51,500 nt of DNA from an uncultured Clostridia bacterium (GTDB lineage: Bacteria > Bacillota > Clostridia > Oscillospirales > Oscillospiraceae): the NCBI GenBank assembly GCA_947168005.1, contig CAMVKI010000002.1:1-51500 (forward strand), read 5' to 3'. This document shows, piece after piece, positions 40,133-47,492 of the stretch. The position numbers and the translations under genes are program-made. Position 1 is the first letter of the stretch. Every line of letters begins with the position of its first letter. The notes beneath the pieces were generated by a model. It was not told the origin of the DNA and made no database searches. It was given only the letters and a program-made list of their open reading frames with translations.

Positions 40133-41344
40133 ATGACAGATTTACAGAGCGAAAAGGCAGTCTTGCAGGCGCCAACTCCGCGGGAAGGGCAGCGCAGGCC
40201 TCGCAACTCCGGTGTAGAGCTCCTGAAGATCATTGCTATGATGATGATCGTTTTATTTCATGTTGTTCAAACGCTGTCTTCAGACCCAAGTGAGTATCCA
40301 TTTCATGATTATGTGATGAAAATCGGCTCTTCGACTCAGAATGTCCAGCAGATCGTTCTCGCCTTGATTATTTTCTTTGGAAATATAGGAAATACAGTGT
40401 TTTTTGTCTGCTCGGCATGGTTTCTTCTGGATCAGAACCGGAGCGGCAAACAGAAAATACTTCAAATACTTCTGGACGTCTGGGTCGTTTCGATCTGCAT
40501 TTTGATTATTGTCTTAGTTTTAAAACACGGACAGCTTAGAGGTTCTCTGATTCTCAAGCAGTTATTCCCAACGTTGTTTGCCAATAACTGGTATACGACC
40601 TGTTATGTGCTGTTCCTAGGTCTGTACCCCTTCCTTAACCGGATGATTCGGCAGATCAGCCAAAAAACACATCTGCGTATCGCAATGGTATTATTCTTCC
40701 TTTACTCTGTTTGCGGCGGTATCAATCCGTTTATCAATCACTTCTTTGAAGCTCCGGGCTTTTTCTTCTCGTCAACGTTGATTGTCTGGACGATGATCTA
40801 TTTTATGATTGCCTATATGAAGCTGTATATGCCGAAAACGGCTGGTAATGGGAGAACGAACCGCATCTTCCTTGCCATCGGCTTATGCGGCTGGATCGGG
40901 ACTGTTCTGCTTACAAATGTGCTTGGTAGAAAAATCCCTCTGCTTGACGGTATGCTGATGGTGTGGAACACAGACAGTAATCCGTTTATCCTTATCATGG
41001 TGATTGCCGCGTTCAATTTGTTCCGAAACAGAGACTTTACAAATCAAACGATCAACTACGTTTCGAAGCTTACCCTGTTTATTTACATTATCCATGAGAA
41101 TCTTTTGCTGCGGAGGCTGTATCGTCCGGCGATGTGGCAATATGTATATCTGAAGTTCGGTTATTCGCAGGTTCTTTTGCTTGCGCTTTGTTTGGCGGCA
41201 ATTATCTTTGTATTTGCCCTTGTCGCAAGTATGCTGTATTATCACACACTGCACAAGCTGGTTGTGAAAGCCTGTGCCCGCTTGTATGTCATTCTTCAGA
41301 AAATCGTAAATCGAATGGAAAAAACACTGCTGCGGTTAAGCTGA
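40133..41344 (+). CDS. Acyltransferase-3 family membrane protein, AT-rich
   Basis: A 403-residue protein with about ten membrane segments. After a polar, Pro/Arg-rich start, SGVELLKIIAMMMIVLFHVV has the family's early His, and NTVFFVCSAWFLL follows, as in O-acetyltransferases of the acyltransferase-3 family. The gene is strikingly more AT-rich than its neighbours, with many TTT, ATT and TAT codons, and is flanked by larger intergenic gaps (59 and 56 bp), which fits recent acquisition. AGAGGT lies before the ATG. Confidence 0.82.
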   Translation: MTDLQSEKAVLQAPTPREGQRRPRNSGVELLKIIAMMMIVLFHVVQTLSSDPSEYPFHDYVMKIGSSTQNVQQIVLALIIFFGNIGNTVFFVCSAWFLLDQNRSGKQKILQILLDVWVVSICILIIVLVLKHGQLRGSLILKQLFPTLFANNWYTTCYVLFLGLYPFLNRMIRQISQKTHLRIAMVLFFLYSVCGGINPFINHFFEAPGFFFSSTLIVWTMIYFMIAYMKLYMPKTAGNGRTNRIFLAIGLCGWIGTVLLTNVLGRKIPLLDGMLMVWNTDSNPFILIMVIAAFNLFRNRDFTNQTINYVSKLTLFIYIIHENLLLRRLYRPAMWQYVYLKFGYSQVLLLALCLAAIIFVFALVASMLYYHTLHKLVVKACARLYVILQKIVNRMEKTLLRLS

Positions 41345-41400
41345 CTAAGAGGCTGTGAAGCAGGAACGCTTCGGATAATACGCATGATGAACATGATACG

Positions 41401-42288
41401 GTGATTTACGTGAAAAAAAGGAAAATTCTTCGGACCTTGGGCATTCTTCTGATCGTCCTGCTGGTCCTGATCGGAGTCGAGCTGCTGATCTCCAATTACT
41501 CAATTTCCGTCAGCCGCTACGCCCTTTCCTCGGAGAAGCTTAGCGCGCCGGTCCGGATCGTCTTCCTCTCCGACCTCCACGGCAGGGAGTTCGGGAAGGA
41601 CAACGCCAGGCTGCTGAACAAGATCTCGGAGCAGGAGCCGGACCTGATCGCCCTGGTGGGCGACATCTTCAACGAGAACGCCGAGGCGGCGGAGATCGAC
41701 GCCATGTGCGGCTTTATCCGGGCCTGCACGGAAATCGCTCCGTGCTATTTCGGCCTGGGCAACCATGAGACGAGCTATCTGGAAACCGACGCCGCCGGGC
41801 TTCTGGACCGGATTCGGGAGGCCGGGGCGGTCGTGGTGAACGACGAGTTTCAGGATATCAGCGTCAACGGCAATCCGATTCGCCTGGGCGGGTACATGGG
41901 CTATTATCCCTATCCCCATATGATGACCAAGGACCCGGAGCTGATTCAAAAGGAAAAAGACTTTTTCGGGGCCTTCAAGCGCACGGAGCGCTTCAAGCTC
42001 CTGCTCAACCACATCCCCACCGGCTGGCTGGATTGGCATTATATCGACAAGGACTCCATTGATCTGGTCCTCTCGGGCCACTACCACGGCGGCGTGGTCC
42101 GCATTCCCATCTTAGAGCAGGGCCTCTTCGCCCCCTACATCGGCAAATTCCCGCCCTATACCAAGGGCATGTTCGTGGGCGAGAAGGCGACCTGTATCCT
42201 GAGCACCGGCCTGGCGGGCAGCTACGGCCTGCCCCGCTTCTTCAACCCGCCGGAGCTCTGCGTCGTGGACCTGACGCCGGCCTCCTGA
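41401..42288 (+). CDS. Membrane-anchored metallophosphoesterase
   Basis: A 295-residue protein. Residues about 8-32 form an N-terminal membrane anchor (RTLGILLIVLLVLIGVELLI). The calcineurin-like domain has the five motifs SDLHG, VGDIFN, GNHE, NHIP and GHYHGG, which bind two metals. It would act on the outer face of the membrane; YkuE-type relatives are close in layout. A phosphoesterase in a locus of phospho-glycan genes may trim or recycle carrier phosphate or lipid (inference). The GTG at 41401 is the furthest start; GTG 41410 is equally possible. Confidence 0.82.
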   Translation: MIYVKKRKILRTLGILLIVLLVLIGVELLISNYSISVSRYALSSEKLSAPVRIVFLSDLHGREFGKDNARLLNKISEQEPDLIALVGDIFNENAEAAEIDAMCGFIRACTEIAPCYFGLGNHETSYLETDAAGLLDRIREAGAVVVNDEFQDISVNGNPIRLGGYMGYYPYPHMMTKDPELIQKEKDFFGAFKRTERFKLLLNHIPTGWLDWHYIDKDSIDLVLSGHYHGGVVRIPILEQGLFAPYIGKFPPYTKGMFVGEKATCILSTGLAGSYGLPRFFNPPELCVVDLTPAS

Positions 42289-42354
42289 GCCGCCGCGCAA
42301 AGCGGAGCGGCGCTACCATTCTGAATACAATCCCTGAACGGGAGGATAGATACC

Positions 42355-42429
42355 ATGTCAAGCCTTGAAAACGCGACGCTGTTGATCACAGATTATGTAT
42401 ACGAATTGCAGGGCCGCAGCGTCCGATAG
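42355..42429 (+). CDS. Possible 24-residue peptide
   Basis: GGGAGGATAGATACC precedes an ATG at 42355 opening a 24-codon frame (MSSLENATLLITDYVYELQG...) that stops 13 bases before the ATG of the epimerase gene. The good ribosome site and tight spacing argue for translation. No family recognised; it may also be the N-terminal remnant of a deleted gene. The region before it (42289-42354) contains a GC-rich imperfect hairpin and nothing else recognised. Confidence 0.35.
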   Translation: MSSLENATLLITDYVYELQGRSVR

Positions 42430-42442
42430 GAGGGAAACGAAT

Positions 42443-43609
42443 ATGGCCGCCTTTCAAAACAACGGAAAGCTGAAGCTGCTGATTATCGTGGGTACCCGGC
42501 CGGAGATCATCCGCCTGTCCGCGGTCATCAAGAAGTGCCGCCGCTATTTCGACACGCTCCTGGTCCACACGGGGCAGAACTACGACTACAGCCTCAACGG
42601 CGTGTTCTTCAAGGACCTGGCCCTGGACCCGCCGGAGGTCTGCCTGGACGCGGTGGGGGAGAACCTGGGCCAGACCATGGGCAAAACCATTGCCCGGTCC
42701 TATGAGCTGATGGTCGAGACCAAACCGGACGCCGTCCTGGTTTTGGGAGACACCAATTCCTGCCTCTCGGTCATCGGAGCCAAGCGGCTCCACATCCCCA
42801 TCTTCCACATGGAGGCGGGGAATCGCTGCAAGGACGAGTGCCTGCCCGAGGAGACCAACCGCCGGATTGTGGACATCATCTCCGACGTGAACATGGCTTA
42901 CTCCGAGCACGCCCGCCGCTGGCTGGCGGACTGCGGTCTGCCCAAGGAGCGGAGCTTCGTCACGGGCTCCCCCATGGCTGAGGTCCTGCGGGCCAATCTG
43001 CCCCAGATCGAGGCCAGCGACGTCCTCACCCGGCTGGGGCTGGAGAAGGGCCGGTATATCCTGCTATCGGCCCACCGGGAGGAGAACATCGACACGGAGA
43101 AAAATTTCCGGTCCCTCTTTTCGGCGGTCAATAAGCTGGCCCAAAGCTACGATATGCCCGTGCTCTACTCCTGCCACCCCCGCTCCGCCAAGCGGCTGGA
43201 GCAAAGCGGCTTCGCCCTGGACCCCCGGGTGATCCGCCACGAGCCCCTGGGCTTCCACGACTACAACTGCCTGCAAATGCACGCCTTCGCCGTGGTCAGC
43301 GACTCCGGCACCCTGCCCGAGGAGAGCAGCTTCTTCACCTCCATCGGAAGGCCCTTCCCGGCAGTCAGCATCCGCACCTCCACCGAGCGCCCCGAGGCCA
43401 TGGACAAGGGCTGCTTCGTCCTGGCGGGCATCGACGAAACCGGCCTGCTCCAGGCCGTCCAAACCGCCGTGGAGATGGTGAAAAACGGCGACAACGGCGT
43501 CCCCGTGCCGGACTATCTCGACGAGAACGTGTCCGACAAGGTAGTCAAGATCATCCAGAGCTATACCGGCGTCGTAAACAAGCTGGTCTGGCGGAAGGAG
43601 AAGCTATGA
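42443..43609 (+). CDS. capG: UDP-N-acetylglucosamine 2-epimerase family (CapG/FnlC/WecB type)
   Basis: A 388-residue non-hydrolysing epimerase: IVGTRPEIIRLSAVIKKCRR, VHTGQNYD, VLGDTNSCLS, HMEAGNRCKDECLPEETNRR, SAHREENID, and VSDSGTLPEESSFF. The NRCKDE-type insert and the next gene, a CapF homologue, indicate the CapG/FnlC branch, which converts UDP-2-acetamido-2,6-dideoxy-L-talose to UDP-N-acetyl-L-fucosamine, rather than plain WecB. ATG 42443 is supported by TAGGAGGGAAACGAAT. Overlaps the next gene by four bases. Confidence 0.85.
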   Translation: MAAFQNNGKLKLLIIVGTRPEIIRLSAVIKKCRRYFDTLLVHTGQNYDYSLNGVFFKDLALDPPEVCLDAVGENLGQTMGKTIARSYELMVETKPDAVLVLGDTNSCLSVIGAKRLHIPIFHMEAGNRCKDECLPEETNRRIVDIISDVNMAYSEHARRWLADCGLPKERSFVTGSPMAEVLRANLPQIEASDVLTRLGLEKGRYILLSAHREENIDTEKNFRSLFSAVNKLAQSYDMPVLYSCHPRSAKRLEQSGFALDPRVIRHEPLGFHDYNCLQMHAFAVVSDSGTLPEESSFFTSIGRPFPAVSIRTSTERPEAMDKGCFVLAGIDETGLLQAVQTAVEMVKNGDNGVPVPDYLDENVSDKVVKIIQSYTGVVNKLVWRKEKL

Positions 43610-44805
43610 ATATTCTGATTACCGGGGCCAAGGGCTTTTTTGGCCGGAATCTTGTGGAAAACCTGAAAACCCTCCGGGACGGAAAAAACCGCACCCGGCC
43701 CGGTCTCCGGATCGAAACCCTGTACGAATATGACCTGGATACGCCCCGCTCCGTCCTGGAGGAGGGCTGCCGGGAGGCGGATTTCGTCTTCCATCTGGCG
43801 GGCGTCAACCGCCCCAAGGACCCGGCGGAGTTTGAAAAGTACAACCTGGGCTTTTCCGTGGAGCTGCTGGACATGCTGAAGGCCGCGGGGAACCGCTGTC
43901 CGGTCATGCTCAGCTCTTCAATCCAGGCCAGCCTGACGGGGCGCTTCGGCGACTCGCCCTATGGCCGCTCCAGACTGGCGGTGGAGCAGCTCTTCTTCCG
44001 TTACGCCGAGGAGACCGGAGCCGAGGTCCTGGTCTACCGCTTCCCCAACCTGGCCGGGAAGTGGATCCGGCCCAACTACAACTCCGCCGTGGGGACCTTC
44101 TGCCACAACATTGCCCGCGATCTGCCCATCCAGGTCAACGACCCCAGGGTGGAGCTGGAGCTGCTCTTCATCGACGATCTGGTGGAGGCCCTCTATGACG
44201 CCCTGGAGGGGAAGGAGCGGCACTGCGGCTACGACGGTCTGACGCCCCTCCCCAAGGAAAACGGCCCCTATTGCTGGGCGCCTGTGACCCATAAGGCCAC
44301 CCTGGGCCGGATCGTGGAGCTGCTGTACAGCTTCCATGACCAGCCGAACACGATTTTGATGCCTCCGATCCCCGCCGGCTCCTTCGAGAAGAAGCTCTAC
44401 TCCATGTACCTCTCCTATCTGCCGAAGGAGAAGGTCGCCTTCGATCTCAAAATGAACGAGGACGCCCGGGGCAGCTTCACCGAGCTGCTGAAGACCGCGG
44501 ACCACGGCCAGTTCTCCGTCAATGTCTCCAGGCCCGGGATTACCAAGGGCCAGCACTGGCACAACTCCAAGTGGGAGTTCTTCATCGTGGTCTCCGGCCA
44601 CGGTCTCATTCAGGAGCGGAAGCTGGGGACGGAGGAGGTCCTGGAATTCGAGGTCAGCGGCGAACACATCCGGGCCGTCCATATGCTCCCCGGCTATACC
44701 CACAACATCATCAATCTGTCCGAAACGGAGAATCTTGTGACCCTCATGTGGGCCAACGAGCTCTTCGACCCGGCCCGTCCGGATACCTTCTACGAGCCGG
44801 TTTGA
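43606..44805 (+). CDS. capF: CapF-like bifunctional SDR/cupin enzyme
   Basis: A 399-residue two-domain protein. The N-terminal SDR domain has TGAKGFFG at 6-13, FHLAGVNRP at 62-70, SSSIQ at 103-107 and Y119-GRS-R123. The C-terminal cupin (about 284-399) has EDARGSFTELLK, GQHWHNSKWEFFIVVSGHGL and HMLPGYTHNI with metal-binding His residues. CapF/FnlB makes UDP-2-acetamido-2,6-dideoxy-L-talose from the CapE product. The usual YxxxK catalytic Lys is Arg here. The CapE dehydratase is not in the window. Confidence 0.88.
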   Translation: MNILITGAKGFFGRNLVENLKTLRDGKNRTRPGLRIETLYEYDLDTPRSVLEEGCREADFVFHLAGVNRPKDPAEFEKYNLGFSVELLDMLKAAGNRCPVMLSSSIQASLTGRFGDSPYGRSRLAVEQLFFRYAEETGAEVLVYRFPNLAGKWIRPNYNSAVGTFCHNIARDLPIQVNDPRVELELLFIDDLVEALYDALEGKERHCGYDGLTPLPKENGPYCWAPVTHKATLGRIVELLYSFHDQPNTILMPPIPAGSFEKKLYSMYLSYLPKEKVAFDLKMNEDARGSFTELLKTADHGQFSVNVSRPGITKGQHWHNSKWEFFIVVSGHGLIQERKLGTEEVLEFEVSGEHIRAVHMLPGYTHNIINLSETENLVTLMWANELFDPARPDTFYEPV

Positions 44806-44835
44806 TCCGGGAAAAAACGCTTTTCAGGTGAGACT

Positions 44836-45849
44836 ATGCTGCTTTTGCTCCATGCCGCCGCCCATCTGCTGGTGGACGCGGTCTGCGCCGCGGCCCTCTT
44901 CGGCCCCCTCAAGGGCGGGGCCGACGCCGCCTGGCGCTTCATGCTCTACAATACCCTGGCCTTCTCCACCCAATGCCTGGTGGGCCTGGCCGCGGACCGG
45001 ATCGGGAAGCACCGGATCTCCGCGGCGGCGGCCATGCTCTGCGTAGCCGCGGGCTTCGCCCTGCCCCTCCCGGTCCTTCTGCGTCTGCTGCTGATCGGCC
45101 TGGGGAACAGCGTCTTCCACGTGGCCGCCGGGACGGAGACCATCGAGGGCAGCGGGGGAAAGGCCGCGCCTCTGGGGGTCTTCGTGGCTCCCGGCGCCAT
45201 CGGCGTCACGGTGGGAAGCCTGTTTCCCGCCGCCGGGCCCTTCCTGGCGGGAGCGCTGGCCGTGCTCGGCGCCGCGTCCCTATTTGTCAAGGGAAGGCCG
45301 GAGCCCCGGACCGAGGGCCCGGGCCGCGCAGAACCGGAGAAGACAGTCCGAAGGCCCCTGCTGGCGGCGGTCCTGCTGACGGCGGCCGTGGGCGTGCGGG
45401 CCGTCGGCGGCGCGGCGGTCAGCTTCCCCTGGCAGACCGGCCCCGCGCTGATTCTGGTCACCACGGGCTTCGTCTTCGCGGGGAAGACCGCCGGCGGCTT
45501 CCTCTGCGACCGCCTCGGCCCGAGCCGCTCCGCCTGGGCCTCGGTGCCCGCGGCGGCGCTGCTCATCAGCTTCTGCGGGGCCTGGATGCTTCCGGCCCTG
45601 CTGGGGCAGTTTGCCCTGAATCTGACCATGCCCATCACCCTCTGGCTCCTCTGCCGGGCTCTGCCTGAGTCCCCGGCCTTCGCCTTCGGCCTGGCCGCCT
45701 CGGCCCTCTGGCCCGGGACCCTGGCCGGGAAATACATCCAGCTGACCGGCCCGGCCCGCTGGGCCCTGCTCCTGGCCTGCTTCCTCTTCGGCCTTTTCGC
45801 CATTTTGTACGCCGTCCCAAAGAGGAGGGAGCTCCGACAGGAGCGCTGA
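44836..45849 (+). CDS. MFS-like multi-pass membrane protein
   Basis: A 337-residue very hydrophobic protein with about ten membrane segments and the pattern VGLAADRIGKHRISAAAAML near 52-71, which resembles the MFS loop 2-3 signature (GxxaDRxGrr), plus GFLCDRLGPSRSAW in the second half. It is shorter than a classical 12-helix MFS protein. The substrate is unknown. It stands 30 bp after the glycan locus and is followed by the parS site, so it may belong to a different unit with the small secreted proteins downstream. Confidence 0.65.
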   Translation: MLLLLHAAAHLLVDAVCAAALFGPLKGGADAAWRFMLYNTLAFSTQCLVGLAADRIGKHRISAAAAMLCVAAGFALPLPVLLRLLLIGLGNSVFHVAAGTETIEGSGGKAAPLGVFVAPGAIGVTVGSLFPAAGPFLAGALAVLGAASLFVKGRPEPRTEGPGRAEPEKTVRRPLLAAVLLTAAVGVRAVGGAAVSFPWQTGPALILVTTGFVFAGKTAGGFLCDRLGPSRSAWASVPAAALLISFCGAWMLPALLGQFALNLTMPITLWLLCRALPESPAFAFGLAASALWPGTLAGKYIQLTGPARWALLLACFLFGLFAILYAVPKRRELRQER

Positions 45850-45865
45850 GAATGAATCGAAAAAA

Positions 45866-45881
45866 TGTTTCACGTGAAACA
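45866..45881. promoter_or_regulatory. parS: parS chromosome-segregation site (ParB/Spo0J binding)
   Basis: TGTTTCACGTGAAACA is a perfect 16-bp palindrome identical to the consensus parS known from Bacillus subtilis and most Firmicutes. It lies in the 58-bp gap between the MFS-like gene and the small secreted protein gene. ParB nucleates here and spreads, loading SMC. In Firmicutes most parS sites cluster near oriC, so the window is probably origin-proximal. Confidence 0.95.
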
Positions 45882-45907
45882 ATTGTTTGAGACGAAAGGA
45901 GAACGCC

Positions 45908-46087
45908 ATGAAAAAACTGCTCTGTCTGCTGTTGACGCTGCTCTGCTGCGCCGCCCTGGCGACGACGGTCTATGCCGATCTTGCCGTCAGCCCCTTTGAA
46001 AGCCCGTCCTTCTGGGTGCTGATCGTCGCCGTCCTGCCTGTTCTGGCCTTCCTGATCTATCTGTTTGTACATAAACCGAAAAAGTGA
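45908..46087 (+). CDS. Small secreted/anchored protein 1
   Basis: A 59-residue protein. The N-terminus MKKLLCLLLTLLCCAALATT is a signal peptide with probable cleavage after VYA (D24 onward). A second hydrophobic segment (about 34-53, SFWVLIVAVLPVLAFLIYLF) is followed by HKPKK, a stop-transfer anchor. The mature part outside is about ten residues. Function unknown. AAAGGAGAACGCC precedes ATG 45908. Its signal peptide is nearly the same as that of the next gene. Confidence 0.7.
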   Translation: MKKLLCLLLTLLCCAALATTVYADLAVSPFESPSFWVLIVAVLPVLAFLIYLFVHKPKK

Positions 46088-46114
46088 CGAACGAACGTCG
46101 AAAGGAGAAACGAC

Positions 46115-46429
46115 ATGAAAAAACTGATTTGCCTGCTGCTGGCCCTGCTCTGCCTCGCCGCCCTGACGACGACGGCCTTCGCCGATCTCATCTTCCCGCC
46201 CGAGGAAGGGACGGGAGAAAGCTATGAATTTACGGCGGATTCGACCTCGCCCACCCTCTCCGCCGAGGATCTGGCGGCGGCCCGGAGCGAGACCGTCCCG
46301 GCCACGGAGGCGCCCGCCGGTCCCGTTTCCGGCGGAGGCAGCTATCTGTTCCTCTATCTCGGCATCGGTGCGGCCGCCGTGGCTGCGGCCCTGGCCCTCT
46401 TCTTCCTGCTGCGGAAGAAGGCCAAATGA
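46115..46429 (+). CDS. Small secreted/anchored protein 2
   Basis: A 104-residue protein. A signal peptide MKKLICLLLALLCLAALTTT with cleavage after AFA, an acidic Ser/Thr/Pro-rich external stretch of about 50 residues (EEGTGESYEF..., ETVPATEAPAGPVSGGG), then a membrane segment (about 77-99) and RKKAK. The layout is like a wall-associated single-pass protein, with no LPxTG. Close resemblance to the signal peptide of the preceding gene suggests duplication with divergent mature parts. AAAGGAGAAACGAC precedes the ATG. Confidence 0.72.
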   Translation: MKKLICLLLALLCLAALTTTAFADLIFPPEEGTGESYEFTADSTSPTLSAEDLAAARSETVPATEAPAGPVSGGGSYLFLYLGIGAAAVAAALALFFLLRKKAK

Positions 46430-46740
46430 GCCGAATCGCCCTGGCCTGCCTGCTGACGGTGCTCATCGAGACCCCCTTCCTGGCCCTCTGGGGCTGGCGG
46501 GGGAGGCGGGAGCTTGCGGTGATCGTCTGCGCCAACGTGCTGACCAATCTGCTGCTGAACCTGAGCTTTCTGCTGGGCCTGCCCTACCGGCCCGGCTGGA
46601 TCGCCGCGGGGGAGCTCCTGGTCGTGGCTGCGGAATACGCGATCTACGCCCGTGCCTTCGGAGGGTCGCGGAGGCTCCTGCTTCTGACCCTCCTGGCGAA
46701 CTGTCTCAGCTTCGGCTTCGGGCTGCTGCTCCCGCTGTAA
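46426..46740 (+). CDS. Small multi-pass membrane protein
   Basis: A 104-residue protein that is almost entirely hydrophobic, with three or four membrane helices (LACLLTVLIETPFLALWGW, LAVIVCANVLTNLLLNLSFL, ELLVVAAEYAIYARAF, LLLLTLLANCLSFGFGLLLP). The E-T-P and E-Y pairs inside helices are noteworthy. It overlaps the preceding gene by four bases, so it is co-translated with small protein 2. No family was recognised. Confidence 0.65.
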   Translation: MSRIALACLLTVLIETPFLALWGWRGRRELAVIVCANVLTNLLLNLSFLLGLPYRPGWIAAGELLVVAAEYAIYARAFGGSRRLLLLTLLANCLSFGFGLLLPL

Positions 46741-46774
46741 AGGGACGCCTGCGAAAGCGAGGAAAGGAAATCGG

Positions 46775-47416
46775 ATGGAAGAAACAATCCTGCAATACCT
46801 CCGGGACAAATACCGCCCCCTGGCGGTCATCATCTACGGCTCCTACGCCGACGGCACCAACGGGCCGGGCAGCGACTTTGACGCCCTGCTCATCGCCGTC
46901 GGGGAGAAGCGCCACGACGACACCGCCTTCGAGGGCGTGCCCCTGGACGTCTTCGTGGAGCCCCCCGAGAGCTTCCAGAAGGACTGGGACCCGGCGGACT
47001 ACCTCCGGCTCCTGGGCGGGCGGATCGCGGAGGACCGGGGCGGCCTGGCCGCCGGGGTCCTGGAGCGGGTCCGGGCCTGGGCGGCCCAGCTGCCCCGGAA
47101 GACCCGCTCCGAGCTCCGGGAGGAGCTGAGCTGGTGCCGGAAGATGCTGGAGCGGACCCGCCGCGGCGACGACGAGGGCCTCTACCGCTGGCACTGGCTG
47201 CTCACCGACAGCCTGGAGATCTTCTGCGATCTCGTGGGGGAGCCCTGGCTGGGGCCCAAGAAGGCCCTGCGCCGTATGGAGGCCTCCTACGGCCTGGCGA
47301 AGCGCGCCTACGGCCGGGCCCTCCGGGAGATGAACCCCGCGGCCCTGCGAGACTGGATCTCCTACCTGGAAAAGCTGGCGGAGATCGAAAGCCCCTGGGA
47401 TAACAAAAACAGTTAA
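46775..47416 (+). CDS. Nucleotidyltransferase-domain protein
   Basis: A 213-residue protein. The N-terminal about 85 residues have the minimal nucleotidyltransferase core IIYGSYADGTNGPGSDFDAL (GS...G...SDxD) with VPLDVFVEP giving the third acidic residue. The C-terminal half is helical and could be a HEPN-like or kanamycin-nucleotidyltransferase-type helical bundle, but no RxxxxH motif is seen. The substrate may be a nucleotide, an antibiotic or an RNA. GAGGAAAGGAAATCGG precedes the ATG. Confidence 0.75.
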   Translation: MEETILQYLRDKYRPLAVIIYGSYADGTNGPGSDFDALLIAVGEKRHDDTAFEGVPLDVFVEPPESFQKDWDPADYLRLLGGRIAEDRGGLAAGVLERVRAWAAQLPRKTRSELREELSWCRKMLERTRRGDDEGLYRWHWLLTDSLEIFCDLVGEPWLGPKKALRRMEASYGLAKRAYGRALREMNPAALRDWISYLEKLAEIESPWDNKNS

Positions 47417-47492
47417 CCCTGCCGGGAATCCGGCTTTCCAAGCATAAGCAAAGCCTTCCCCTGCGAAAAAAAGAAAAAGGAGATGGACCCAA

